A stretch of 64,000 bases of DNA from Enterococcus faecalis_A. GTDB lineage: Bacteria > Bacillota > Bacilli > Lactobacillales > Enterococcaceae. Shown here one piece after another: positions 1-7,603 of the stretch (positions within the stretch are counted from its first letter, which is position 1; every line of letters begins with the position of its first letter). The notes beneath the pieces were generated by a model that ran no database searches, had not been told where the DNA came from, and saw nothing but the letters and a program-made list of their open reading frames with translations. The stretch is from contig JBPDWA010000001.1 of NCBI GenBank assembly GCA_051295955.1, forward strand, positions 1-64,000, written 5' to 3'. The translations under genes and the position numbers were made by a program.

Positions 1-11
1 ACCAACACCAG

Positions 12-127
12 TGTGGTGGCGATAGCGAGAAGGATACACCTGTTCCCATGCCGAACACAGAAGTTAAGCTTCTTAGCGCCGATTGTAGTGAAGGGTTTCC
101 CTTTGTGAGAGTAGGACGTCGCCACGC
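12..127 (+). rRNA. rrf: 5S ribosomal RNA
   Basis: Canonical Firmicutes 5S rRNA of about 116 nt. The 5' end (TGTGGTGGCG) pairs with the 3' end (GTCGCCACGC), and the internal CCGAACACAGAAGTTAAGC segment is conserved. It is the last rRNA gene of an operon whose 16S and 23S genes lie upstream of the window. The tRNA array follows directly on the same strand. Confidence 0.95.
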
Positions 128-141
128 TAAAGTGTTGCCAT

Positions 142-214
142 GGAGGTTTAGCTCAGCTGGGAGAGCACCTGCCTTACAAGCAGGGGGTCAGCGGTTCGAT
201 CCCGTTAACCTCCA
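142..214 (+). tRNA. tRNA-Val (TAC)
   Basis: Cloverleaf with 7-bp acceptor stem GGAGGTT/AACCTCC and anticodon loop CTTACAA. First gene of the tRNA array after the 5S rRNA. No CCA is encoded. Confidence 0.95.
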
Positions 215-218
215 TTAT

Positions 219-291
219 GAGCCGTTAGCTCAGTTGGTAGAGCATCTGACTTTTAATCAGAGGGTCACAGGTTCGAGCCCTGTACGGCTCA
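219..291 (+). tRNA. tRNA-Lys (TTT)
   Basis: Acceptor stem GAGCCGT/ACGGCTC, anticodon loop CTTTTAA, normal D and T arms. It starts 4 nt after tRNA-Val. Confidence 0.95.
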
Positions 292-302
292 TAGAAATAT
301 TT

Positions 303-384
303 GCGGGTGTGGCGGAATTGGCAGACGCACTAGATTTAGGATCTAGCGCCTTCGGGCGTGGGGGTTCAAGTCCCTTCACCCGCA
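303..384 (+). tRNA. tRNA-Leu (TAG)
   Basis: Class II tRNA of 82 nt with a short variable arm (GCGCCTTCGGGCGT). Acceptor stem GCGGGTG/CACCCGC. Anticodon TAG in the loop TTTAGGA. Confidence 0.94.
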
Positions 385-395
385 TATAAAGGTAG

Positions 396-468
396 GCCGG
401 CTTAGCTCAGTTGGTAGAGCATCTGATTTGTAATCAGAGGGTCGAGGGTTCAAGTCCTTTAGCCGGCA
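396..468 (+). tRNA. tRNA-Thr (TGT)
   Basis: Acceptor stem GCCGGCT/AGCCGGC, anticodon TGT. The three bases after the discriminator read CCA. Most other tRNAs here do not encode CCA. Confidence 0.95.
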
Positions 469-475
469 CCATGAT

Positions 476-547
476 GCGGAAATAGCTCAGTGGTAGAGCA
501 CCACCTTGCCAAGGTGGGGGTCGCGGGTTCGAACCCCGTTTTCCGCT
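476..547 (+). tRNA. tRNA-Gly (GCC)
   Basis: Acceptor stem GCGGAAA/TTTCCGC, anticodon GCC in the loop TTGCCAA, 72 nt. Confidence 0.95.
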
Positions 548-559
548 TTGCCAAAACGC

Positions 560-645
560 GCCGGGGTGGCGGAACTGGCAGACGCACAGGACTTAAAATC
601 CTGCGGTGAGTGATCACCGTACCGGTTCGATTCCGGTCCTCGGCA
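560..645 (+). tRNA. tRNA-Leu (TAA)
   Basis: Class II tRNA of 86 nt with a long variable arm (CGGTGAGTGATCACCG). Anticodon TAA in the loop CTTAAAA. The acceptor GCCGGGG pairs with CCTCGGC with one G-T pair. Confidence 0.93.
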
Positions 646-689
646 TAGCACCGACTCGGAAGAGGGCAGGTGTAAAAAGATAGAAAAAA

Positions 690-763
690 GCACCCATAGC
701 TCAACTGGATAGAGTGTTTGACTACGAATCAAAAGGTTAGGGGTTCGACTCCCTTTGGGTGCA
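690..763 (+). tRNA. tRNA-Arg (ACG)
   Basis: Acceptor stem GCACCCA/TGGGTGC, anticodon ACG in the loop CTACGAA. The A34 would be edited to inosine. Confidence 0.95.
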
Positions 764-772
764 TACGTTTTA

Positions 773-846
773 CGGGAAGTAGCTCAGCTTGGTAGAGCAC
801 TTGGTTTGGGACCAAGGGGTCGCAGGTTCGAATCCTGTCTTCCCGA
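773..846 (+). tRNA. tRNA-Pro (TGG)
   Basis: Acceptor stem CGGGAAG/CTTCCCG, anticodon TGG in the loop TTTGGGA. Confidence 0.95.
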
Positions 847-857
847 TAATAATACAC

Positions 858-930
858 GGGGCCTTAGCTCAGCTGGGAGAGCGCCTGCTTTGCACGCAGG
901 AGGTCAGCGGTTCGATCCCGCTAGGCTCCA
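858..930 (+). tRNA. tRNA-Ala (TGC)
   Basis: Acceptor GGGGCCT pairs with AGGCTCC through one G-T pair. Anticodon TGC in the loop TTTGCAC. Confidence 0.95.
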
Positions 931-953
931 TTATTATTTTTTTATAATAAATT

Positions 954-1027
954 CGCGGTGTAGCTCAGCTGGCTAGAGCGTCCGGTTCATACCCGGGAGG
1001 TCGGGGGTTCGATCCCCTTCGCCGCGA
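954..1027 (+). tRNA. tRNA-Met (CAT), elongator
   Basis: Acceptor stem CGCGGTG/CGCCGCG, loop TTCATAC. Base pair 1-72 is C-G, unlike the mismatched initiator at 1298. From my recollection of Bacillus tRNAs, this loop context fits the elongator tRNA-Met, and the next tRNA fits lysidine-modified Ile2. The sequence alone does not prove which CAT tRNA is which. Confidence 0.8.
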
Positions 1028-1043
1028 TTCGTTTAAAGAGCCT

Positions 1044-1117
1044 GGACCTTTAGCTCAGTTGGTTAGAGCAGACGGCTCATAACCGTCCGGTCGTAGGTTC
1101 GAGTCCTACAAGGTCCA
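1044..1117 (+). tRNA. tRNA with CAT anticodon, probably Ile2 (k2C)
   Basis: Acceptor stem GGACCTT/AAGGTCC, loop CTCATAA. The body resembles the Bacillus minor tRNA-Ile whose C34 is converted to lysidine by TilS. A second elongator tRNA-Met is the alternative. Confidence 0.72.
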
Positions 1118-1137
1118 TTGTGACGTTGTTCAATTAT

Positions 1138-1227
1138 GGAGGATTACCCAAGTCCGGCTGAAGGGAACGGTCTTGAAAACCGTCAGGCGGGTAAAACCGT
1201 GCAAGGGTTCGAATCCCTTATCCTCCT
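1138..1227 (+). tRNA. tRNA-Ser (TGA), copy 1
   Basis: Class II tRNA of 90 nt, anticodon TGA in the loop CTTGAAA. It is identical to the copy at 1746 and opens the first of two repeated tRNA blocks. Confidence 0.94.
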
Positions 1228-1297
1228 TATTTGACAAAACAGTGATAATGATCTCACAATGATTTGTCAAACTATCAATAGATAGAAATGCTATTAT

Positions 1298-1371
<74 letters not shown>

Positions 1372-1412
1372 TCGCTTTTAATTGTAGCGATTAAAAGTTT
1401 TAAAGAAAGAGT

Positions 1413-1486
1413 GGTTTGGTAGTTCAGCTGGTTAGAATGCCTGCCTGTCACGCAGGAGGTCGCGGGTTCGAGTCCCGTCCAGACCG
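1413..1486 (+). tRNA. tRNA-Asp (GTC), copy 1
   Basis: GGTTTGG pairs with CCAGACC through one G-T pair; anticodon GTC. CCA follows at 1487-1489 and the next tRNA starts 2 nt later, so the tRNA-Phe found at this point in the second block is absent here. Confidence 0.94.
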
Positions 1487-1490
1487 CCAT

Positions 1491-1561
1491 GCGGGTGTAG
1501 TTTAGTGGTAAAACCACAGCCTTCCAAGCTGTTGTCGCGAGTTCGATTCTCGTCACCCGCT
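1491..1561 (+). tRNA. tRNA-Gly (TCC), copy 1
   Basis: 71 nt, acceptor stem GCGGGTG/CACCCGC, anticodon TCC in the loop CTTCCAA. Identical to the copy at 2193. Confidence 0.95.
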
Positions 1562-1572
1562 TTTTCTTTTAA

Positions 1573-1646
<74 letters not shown>

Positions 1647-1660
1647 TTAGTATTATTACT

Positions 1661-1732
1661 GGCCCGTTGGTCAAGCGGTTAAGACACCGCCCTTTCACGG
1701 CGGTAACACGGGTTCGATTCCCGTACGGGTCA
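1661..1732 (+). tRNA. tRNA-Glu (TTC), copy 1
   Basis: 72 nt, GGCCCGT pairs with ACGGGTC through one G-T pair, anticodon TTC. The same tRNA recurs at 2710 as a separately promoted gene. Confidence 0.94.
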
Positions 1733-1745
1733 TTTTTAGTAATAT

Positions 1746-1835
1746 GGAGGATTACCCAAGTCTGGCTGAAGGGAACGGTCTTGAAAACCGTCAGGCGGGT
1801 AAAACCGTGCAAGGGTTCGAATCCCTTATCCTCCT
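1746..1835 (+). tRNA. tRNA-Ser (TGA), copy 2
   Basis: Same 90-nt sequence as 1138-1227. It opens the second copy of the repeated tRNA block, and the spacer that follows is nearly identical in both blocks. Confidence 0.94.
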
Positions 1836-1905
1836 TATTTGACAAAACAGTGATAATGATCTCACAATGATTTGTCAAACTATCAATAGATAGAAATACT
1901 ATTAT

Positions 1906-1979
<74 letters not shown>

Positions 1980-2021
1980 TCGCTTTTAATTGTAGCGATT
2001 AAAAGTATTAAAGAAAAGAGT

Positions 2022-2095
2022 GGTTTGGTAGTTCAGCTGGTTAGAATGCCTGCCTGTCACGCAGGAGGTCGCGGGTTCGAGTCCCGTCCAGACCG
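2022..2095 (+). tRNA. tRNA-Asp (GTC), copy 2
   Basis: Same sequence as 1413-1486, but followed by TTTTT instead of CCA. Confidence 0.94.
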
Positions 2096-2104
2096 TTTTT
2101 AATT

Positions 2105-2177
2105 GGCTCGGTAGCTCAGTTGGTAGAGCAATGGATTGAAGCTCCATGTGTCGGCAGTTCGATTCTGTCCCGCGCCA
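2105..2177 (+). tRNA. tRNA-Phe (GAA) with an acceptor-stem mismatch
   Basis: Anticodon GAA in the loop TTGAAGC. The acceptor 5' arm GGCTCGG faces CCGCGCC, so T2108 opposes C2173, where relatives have an A. This leaves one mismatch in the middle of the 7-bp stem. It is the only tRNA-Phe in the window. Confidence 0.9.
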
Positions 2178-2192
2178 TTTTATTAGAAATTT

Positions 2193-2263
2193 GCGGGTGT
2201 AGTTTAGTGGTAAAACCACAGCCTTCCAAGCTGTTGTCGCGAGTTCGATTCTCGTCACCCGCT
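2193..2263 (+). tRNA. tRNA-Gly (TCC), copy 2
   Basis: Same 71-nt sequence as 1491-1561. Confidence 0.95.
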
Positions 2264-2274
2264 TTTTCTTTTAA

Positions 2275-2348
<74 letters not shown>

Positions 2349-2357
2349 TTATTTCTT

Positions 2358-2445
2358 GGGGAAGTACTCAAGTGGCTGAAGAGGCGCCCCTGCTAAGGGT
2401 GTAGGTCGGGAAACCGGCGCGAGGGTTCAAATCCCTCCTTCTCCG
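2358..2445 (+). tRNA. tRNA-Ser (GCT)
   Basis: Class II tRNA of 88 nt, anticodon GCT in the loop CTGCTAA, long variable arm. GGGGAAG pairs with CTTCTCC through one G-T pair. Last gene of the continuous array. Confidence 0.93.
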
Positions 2446-2465
2446 TAAAAATTTTATTTTTCGAA

Positions 2466-2500
2466 CGAGAGCCTGTTAGGACTCTCTTTCTTTTTTTTTT
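2466..2500 (+). terminator. Terminator of the rRNA-tRNA array
   Basis: GAGAG and CTCTC arms around a short loop, followed by a T-rich run with about ten consecutive Ts. It lies just after tRNA-Ser(GCT). Confidence 0.75.
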
Positions 2501-2626
2501 AAAAGTACTGGATTGTGGATTATATGTTGAGAGCTATGTTATTTATTGTTTAGGTGAAATCCCCACCCTAAAGAGGGGACTATTTCTCTTTGATGATCAA
2601 AAAAGTTTTTTTGTTATAAAAACATA

Positions 2627-2655
2627 TTGACGTGAATTAAAAAAATTGATATAGT
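2627..2655 (+). promoter_or_regulatory. Promoter of the solitary tRNA-Glu
   Basis: TTGACG and TATAGT with a 17-bp spacer, 55 nt upstream of tRNA-Glu at 2710. The 2446-2709 gap holds this promoter and the array terminator; I see no gene in it. Confidence 0.75.
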
Positions 2656-2709
2656 ATTACTTGTCGTTGTACAACTGAATGTATCAATGAATTGAAGCTT
2701 TATGCTTTA

Positions 2710-2781
2710 GGCCCGTTGGTCAAGCGGTTAAGACACCGCCCTTTCACGGCGGTAACACGGGTTCGATTCCCGTACGGGTCA
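2710..2781 (+). tRNA. tRNA-Glu (TTC), copy 2, monocistronic
   Basis: Same sequence as 1661-1732, but with its own promoter and its own terminator. Confidence 0.95.
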
Positions 2782-2790
2782 TAATTTTAT

Positions 2791-2850
2791 AAACCAGATA
2801 TCATTATTTTAAAAAGATAATAAAATAATGATATCTGGTTTTTTTATTCA
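2791..2850 (+). terminator. Terminator after tRNA-Glu
   Basis: Long perfect inverted repeat (AACCAGATATCATTATTTT and its complement) followed by seven Ts. Confidence 0.9.
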
Positions 2851-2994
2851 TATGAAAAGCATTGCTCCCATATGAAAGGCTAGCATTTTATTCTATCGTG
2901 TAGAAAATAATAATAAAAAATTTAGTTAGTATGAAATATTTTTCTTTTCATATAGTGGCAGGTTAAGAATAAGAATTGTTTCATTTTCTTTTAA

Positions 2995-3008
2995 TGTAAA
3001 CGTTGACA
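2995..3008 (+). promoter_or_regulatory. cre site (CcpA operator) over the bgl promoter
   Basis: TGTAAACGTTGACA matches the consensus TGWNANCGNTNWCA at every position. It overlaps the -35 box, so CcpA binding should block transcription when preferred sugars are present. Seen directly; the regulatory role is from knowledge of CcpA. Confidence 0.85.
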
Positions 3009-3031
3009 TTGTTTTTTGTATAAGGTATTCT
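3003..3031 (+). promoter_or_regulatory. Promoter of the beta-glucoside operon
   Basis: TTGACA and TATTCT with a 17-bp spacer, about 150 nt upstream of the antiterminator gene. The leader carries an RNA antiterminator and a terminator. Confidence 0.8.
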
Positions 3032-3057
3032 TTGTTTTAGGAGATAATTAAATAGTT

Positions 3058-3150
3058 GGATAGTGATTGTTTAAATACAAGCTAAACCTAATTTTTTCAT
3101 AGACGACTGGCTGAGTGTTGTCTTATTGAGAAAGTTAGGTTTTTATTTTT
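3058..3150 (+). promoter_or_regulatory. RAT antiterminator overlapping a leader terminator
   Basis: The segment from GGATAGTGATTG to AAACCTAA (3058-3092) fits the ribonucleic antiterminator bound by BglG/LicT proteins. Its 3' AAACCTAA arm pairs with TTAGGTTT (3135-3142), followed by a T-rich tail, forming a terminator. The two folds are exclusive: protein-bound RAT allows read-through into the operon. Confidence 0.85.
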
Positions 3151-3174
3151 TCAACTTACTGAGGGAGTGAAAAG

Positions 3175-4017
3175 ATGATTATTCAAAAAATATTGAATAA
3201 TAACGTTGTGATCACGTTGAATCAAAACCAACAGGAACAAATTGTGATGGGAAAGGGGATTGCTTTTAAAAAAAGAGTTGGTGATTATGTTCCTGATGAC
3301 AAGATTGACCAAGTGTTTCATTTATCAAGCCAAGATACGTCTTTAAAATTTCAAGAGTTACTCAGTGATATACCGATGGAAATTATGAGATTATCAGATG
3401 ATATCATCAGTTATGCAAAAGGAAAGTTGGAAAAAAAGCTTAACGATACTATTTATATCTCGCTAACCGATCATCTCCACACGGCACTAGAACGAAAAAA
3501 GCAAGGAATTGAAGTGAAAAATTTTTTGCTATGGGATATCAAACGGTTCTTCACCGATGAATATCAGATTGGACTAAAGGCTTTGGAGTTGGTGAAAGAG
3601 GAATTTGATGTGCGGCTTTCAGATGACGAAGCTGGTTTCATCGGATTGCATATAGCTAATGCTGAGATGGAAGAAAAAGTTGGCGATATGCCTCAATTGA
3701 TGAAGATCATGCAGGAAGTTACTAACATTGTAAAGTATTCTTTTAAGGTCTCTTTTGACGAGGAGTCTGTTTATTTTTATCGATTCAGCACTCATTTAAA
3801 ATTTTTTGCTTATCGTTTACTGCATCATAGAGAATTCAAGAGTGAAGAAGATGATGAACTTTATGAGGTGATCCGTAAAAAATATGCTAACGCCTATCGC
3901 TGCGTGGAAAAAATTGCTGATTTTCTAAGTAGAAAATATGCGTATCAGGTATCTAATGAAGAACGGCTTTACCTAACCATTCACATTGCGCGAATTGTTC
4001 AGACAACGCAAGATTAA
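3175..4017 (+). CDS. licT: BglG/LicT-family transcriptional antiterminator
   Basis: RNA-binding antiterminator of beta-glucoside genes. Residues 1-55 form the CAT RNA-binding domain (MIIQKILNNNVV start), followed by two PTS regulation domains. Conserved histidines occur in both (TDHLHTAL and GLHIANAE in PRD1, RLLHHREF and TIHIARI in PRD2); in this family they are phosphorylated by HPr and EIIBgl. At 280 aa it has normal family length. A GAGGGAGTG ribosome site precedes the ATG. It heads the operon and should act on the RAT just upstream, so it controls its own expression. LicT versus another BglG paralogue cannot be told from sequence alone. Confidence 0.9.
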   Translation: MIIQKILNNNVVITLNQNQQEQIVMGKGIAFKKRVGDYVPDDKIDQVFHLSSQDTSLKFQELLSDIPMEIMRLSDDIISYAKGKLEKKLNDTIYISLTDHLHTALERKKQGIEVKNFLLWDIKRFFTDEYQIGLKALELVKEEFDVRLSDDEAGFIGLHIANAEMEEKVGDMPQLMKIMQEVTNIVKYSFKVSFDEESVYFYRFSTHLKFFAYRLLHHREFKSEEDDELYEVIRKKYANAYRCVEKIADFLSRKYAYQVSNEERLYLTIHIARIVQTTQD

Positions 4018-4121
4018 TTGGTAAAGGAGGAACTTAATTATTTTTTGGTACACCTTGGATAGTGACATTTAGTTGGCTAAACCTTCAAATGAATGTAACT
4101 AAATTTTTGGAGGAAAAAACA

Positions 4122-6023
4122 ATGGGAAAATATCATGAATTAGCAGAAGAAATTGTAAAAAATGTCGGCGGCAAAGAAAATATCAATAGTTTGACGCACT
4201 GTATTACTCGCTTGCGGTTCAAGTTAAAAGATGAATCGATTGCTAAAGATGAGGTTTTAAAAAATATGGATGGTGTGGTTACCGTAATGAAAAGCGGTGG
4301 TCAGTATCAAGTGGTTATTGGTAACCATGTGCCAGCTGTATACGAAGAAGTAGTGGCAATTGCTGGCTTGTCTGGCGACTCAGAGGAAGCGGCCTCAGGC
4401 GGCAGCTTATTCAACCGTCTGATTGACATTTTGAGTGGATGCTTCCAACCGTTTTTAGGAGCTTTAGCGGCAGCCGGTATGGTCAAAGGTCTAAATGCCT
4501 TATTGGTATTTTTCAATTTATATTCAAACACTTCTGGTACCTATTCAATGTTAAATGGTATTGGTGATGCAATCTTTTACTTTATGCCAGTGATTTTAGG
4601 ATACACAGCAGCTAAAAAATTCCGATTACATCCTATGGTGGGAATTGTTATTGGTGCAGCGTTATGTTATCCAACAATTCAAGGTGATGCATTGAAAGGA
4701 GCGTTTGAAACAGCAGCTGGCGCAGGTACTGCAGCTCCATATAATTTATTCGGTTTACCTGCTTATGAAACGTTCTTAGGGATTCCTTGGGTAGGAGCTA
4801 ATTATACTAGTAGCGTAATTCCTGTTATCTTTATTATTGCTTTTGCGGCACAAATACAAAAGCTATTTAAACAAATTATTCCAGAAGTTGTCCAAACTTT
4901 CTTGGTACCATTTTTTGTTTTACTGATTGCGTTACCAGTAGGCTTTTTAGTTATCGGCCCCATTGTAAGTATGTTGACTGACTTGTTGAGTAGCGGCTTT
5001 ACTGCATTAATGACATTTTCACCAGCGTTGTACGGTATTATTCTTGGCTTCTTCTGGCAGGTATTGGTTATTTTTGGCTTACACTGGAGTGTAGTTCCGT
5101 TAGCGATTATGCAAGTAACGCAAGAAGGAGCTAGTCAAGTATTAACAGGAAGTTTCGGTGCTAGCTTTGCACAAACTGCAGTAGTATTAGCGATGTTTTT
5201 CAAATTAAAAGATAAAAAAATTAAAGCACTGTGTCCGCCTGCTATTATTTCTGGAATTTTTGGTGTAACGGAACCAGCGATTTATGGGGTTTCTTTGCCG
5301 AAAAAGAAACCATTTGTCTTTTCTATGGTAGGGGCTGCTTTTGGTGGATTATACCTAATGGTTAATCACGTAACAGCATATACGATGGGTGGCTTAGGAA
5401 TTTTTGGTGTTTTAAACTACATCAACGGTAAAGATGCCAGCGGAATGATTCATGCTTTTGTTTCTATTGGTATTGCTTCTGTAGTTGGTTTTTGTTTAAC
5501 GTTCTTCTTCTGGAAAGACGATACGGTAGTCGATGAAGAGGAAATTATCATTGAAAAAAATAGCGTAAAGAAAGAAAATATTGCTAGTCCCGTTAAAGGA
5601 AGAGTGATGCCATTAAAAATGGCTGAAGATGCAGCGTTTGCTGAAGGAACTTTAGGTCAAGGTGTTGTTATTGAGCCAATTGAAGGAAAAGTTGTGGCAC
5701 CTTTCGATGGCACGGTTGTGACGTTATTTCCAACGAAGCATGCCATCGGATTGATTTCTGATAATGGCACGGAATTGTTAATTCACATCGGTATTGATAC
5801 AGTTCAACTGGATGGAAAAGGCTTTGAAGCGTTTGTCAAACAAGGTGAGCGTGTGAAAAAAGGACAAAAATTAATTAGCTTTGATTTAGAGGGAATTAAA
5901 GAAGCTGGGTTTAGTACACAAATACCGGTTGTCATTACTAACACTGGTGATTATTTAGATATCGTTGAAGTCGGCGGTAATGAAGTGACGACCAATGATA
6001 ATTTATTGACAGCCTTAATTTAA
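4122..6023 (+). CDS. bglP: PTS beta-glucoside transporter subunit IIBCA
   Basis: Imports and phosphorylates beta-glucosides such as salicin, arbutin or cellobiose. Order is EIIB (residues 1-90, phosphorylation Cys27 in THCITRLRF), EIIC with about ten membrane segments, and a C-terminal EIIA with the active His in LLIHIGIDT. The start at 4122 is chosen because TTTTGGAGG lies 8 nt upstream and EIIB begins at once. An upstream in-frame ATG at 4062 has no ribosome site. The 633-aa length is typical. It lies between the antiterminator and two 6-phospho-beta-glucosidases, and its EIIB probably also phosphorylates PRD1 of the antiterminator. Confidence 0.93.
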   Translation: MGKYHELAEEIVKNVGGKENINSLTHCITRLRFKLKDESIAKDEVLKNMDGVVTVMKSGGQYQVVIGNHVPAVYEEVVAIAGLSGDSEEAASGGSLFNRLIDILSGCFQPFLGALAAAGMVKGLNALLVFFNLYSNTSGTYSMLNGIGDAIFYFMPVILGYTAAKKFRLHPMVGIVIGAALCYPTIQGDALKGAFETAAGAGTAAPYNLFGLPAYETFLGIPWVGANYTSSVIPVIFIIAFAAQIQKLFKQIIPEVVQTFLVPFFVLLIALPVGFLVIGPIVSMLTDLLSSGFTALMTFSPALYGIILGFFWQVLVIFGLHWSVVPLAIMQVTQEGASQVLTGSFGASFAQTAVVLAMFFKLKDKKIKALCPPAIISGIFGVTEPAIYGVSLPKKKPFVFSMVGAAFGGLYLMVNHVTAYTMGGLGIFGVLNYINGKDASGMIHAFVSIGIASVVGFCLTFFFWKDDTVVDEEEIIIEKNSVKKENIASPVKGRVMPLKMAEDAAFAEGTLGQGVVIEPIEGKVVAPFDGTVVTLFPTKHAIGLISDNGTELLIHIGIDTVQLDGKGFEAFVKQGERVKKGQKLISFDLEGIKEAGFSTQIPVVITNTGDYLDIVEVGGNEVTTNDNLLTALI

Positions 6024-6051
6024 ATAAAATGTTTTTGGAGGAGAAAGAATT

Positions 6052-7485
6052 ATGGCATTTAGAAAAGATTTTTTATGGGGTGGCGCTACAGCAGCCAATC
6101 AATGTGAAGGTGGCTATAAAGAAGCTGGCCGTGGTTTGGCAAATGTTGATTTAGCTCCGGTGGGACCAGACCGTTTTCCGGTAATTACAGGCGAGAAGAA
6201 AATGTTTACGTTTGACGAGGAGCATTTTTATCCTGCCAAAGAAGCAATTGATATGTATCATCGCTACAATGAAGACATTGCTTTATTTGGGGAAATGGGT
6301 TTTAAAACATATCGCTTATCCATTGCTTGGAGTCGTATTTTCCCATTGGGAGATGAAGCTGAACCGAACGAAGATGGATTGAAATTCTATGAAGATCTGT
6401 TTAAAGAATGCCGTAAGTACGGAATTGAACCATTGGTAACTATCACTCATTTTGACTGTCCGATGCATTTGGTAGAAAAATATGGTGCTTGGCGTAGCCG
6501 CAAACTGGTTGATTTTTATGAAAATCTTTGTCAGGTAATTTTTAATCGATACAAAGGCTTAGTCAAATATTGGTTGACCTTTAATGAAATCAATATGATT
6601 TTACATGCACCATTTATGGGTGCTGGTTTGTACTTTGAAGCAGGAGAGGATAAAGAACAAATCAAATATCAAGCAGCCCATCACGAATTATTAGCCAGTG
6701 CCATTGCGACAAAAATTGCCCACGAAGTTGATCCGGAAAATAAAGTCGGTTGTATGTTGGCAGCAGGTTCCAATTACGCTTATACTTGCAAGCCAGAAGA
6801 TGTTTGGGCAGCTAGAAAAGCGGATCGTGAAAATTATTTCTTTATCGATGTCCAATCTCGAGGAGAATATCCGGAGTACGCATTAAAAGAATTGGAACGT
6901 AAAGGAATTAAATTGCCGATTGAAGCGGGCGATTTAGAGTTGTTAAAAGAACATACCGTGGATTTTGTTTCCTTCTCTTACTACTCATCACGAGTACAGT
7001 CAGCTGATCCTGCTGTGAACGAAAAAACTGCAGGGAATATCTTTGCTTCTGTTAAAAACCCTTATTTGGAAGCCAGTGAATGGGGCTGGCAAATTGACCC
7101 GCTAGGATTGCGTATTACGATGAATGATTTGTATGATCGCTACCAAAAACCTTTGTTTATTGTGGAGAATGGCTTGGGAGCCGTTGATACGCCGGATGAA
7201 AATGGCTACGTAGCTGATGACTATCGTATTGAGTATTTAGCAGCACATATTCAAGCGATGAAAGATGCTGTGGAACAAGATGGTGTTGATTTGTTGGGTT
7301 ATACAGCATGGGGCTGCATTGACTTGGTCAGTGCAGGTACTGGCGAAATGAAAAAACGTTATGGCTTCATTTATGTCGACCGCGATAATGAAGGCAACGG
7401 CACGTTAAATCGTTCAAAGAAAAAATCTTTTGATTGGTATAAAAAAGTTATTGCAACCAATGGAGAAGATTTATCAAACCAATAA
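6052..7485 (+). CDS. bglA: 6-phospho-beta-glucosidase, GH1 (first paralogue)
   Basis: Cytoplasmic hydrolase that splits the 6-phospho-beta-glucoside delivered by the PTS into glucose 6-phosphate and aglycone. GH1 (477 aa) with acid/base Glu in TFNEIN and nucleophile Glu in IVENGLG. SRIFP and FLWGGATAANQ are family signatures. GGAGGAG lies 8 nt before the ATG, 28 nt after bglP, so the genes are coupled. It shares long identical stretches with the next gene, including most of the C-terminal 40 residues, so the two arose by duplication. Confidence 0.92.
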   Translation: MAFRKDFLWGGATAANQCEGGYKEAGRGLANVDLAPVGPDRFPVITGEKKMFTFDEEHFYPAKEAIDMYHRYNEDIALFGEMGFKTYRLSIAWSRIFPLGDEAEPNEDGLKFYEDLFKECRKYGIEPLVTITHFDCPMHLVEKYGAWRSRKLVDFYENLCQVIFNRYKGLVKYWLTFNEINMILHAPFMGAGLYFEAGEDKEQIKYQAAHHELLASAIATKIAHEVDPENKVGCMLAAGSNYAYTCKPEDVWAARKADRENYFFIDVQSRGEYPEYALKELERKGIKLPIEAGDLELLKEHTVDFVSFSYYSSRVQSADPAVNEKTAGNIFASVKNPYLEASEWGWQIDPLGLRITMNDLYDRYQKPLFIVENGLGAVDTPDENGYVADDYRIEYLAAHIQAMKDAVEQDGVDLLGYTAWGCIDLVSAGTGEMKKRYGFIYVDRDNEGNGTLNRSKKKSFDWYKKVIATNGEDLSNQ

Positions 7486-7528
7486 CAAAATCAATGAAAC
7501 AACTGCTGCTTTTTTTATTGAACAACTA

Positions 7529-7564
7529 GAGTCGGAGGTCTTGATACAAGACCTCGCTCTTTTG
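7529..7564 (+). terminator. Intra-operon hairpin between the two glucosidase genes
   Basis: GAGGTCTTG/CAAGACCTC arms with a 3-nt loop, followed by GCTCTTTTG. The T run is short, so it may be a partial terminator or an mRNA stabiliser that lowers expression of the second glucosidase. Confidence 0.6.
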
Positions 7565-7603
7565 AATTGTTCAATGAAAATTAGCAGGGAAAAGAGGAGT
7601 TTT

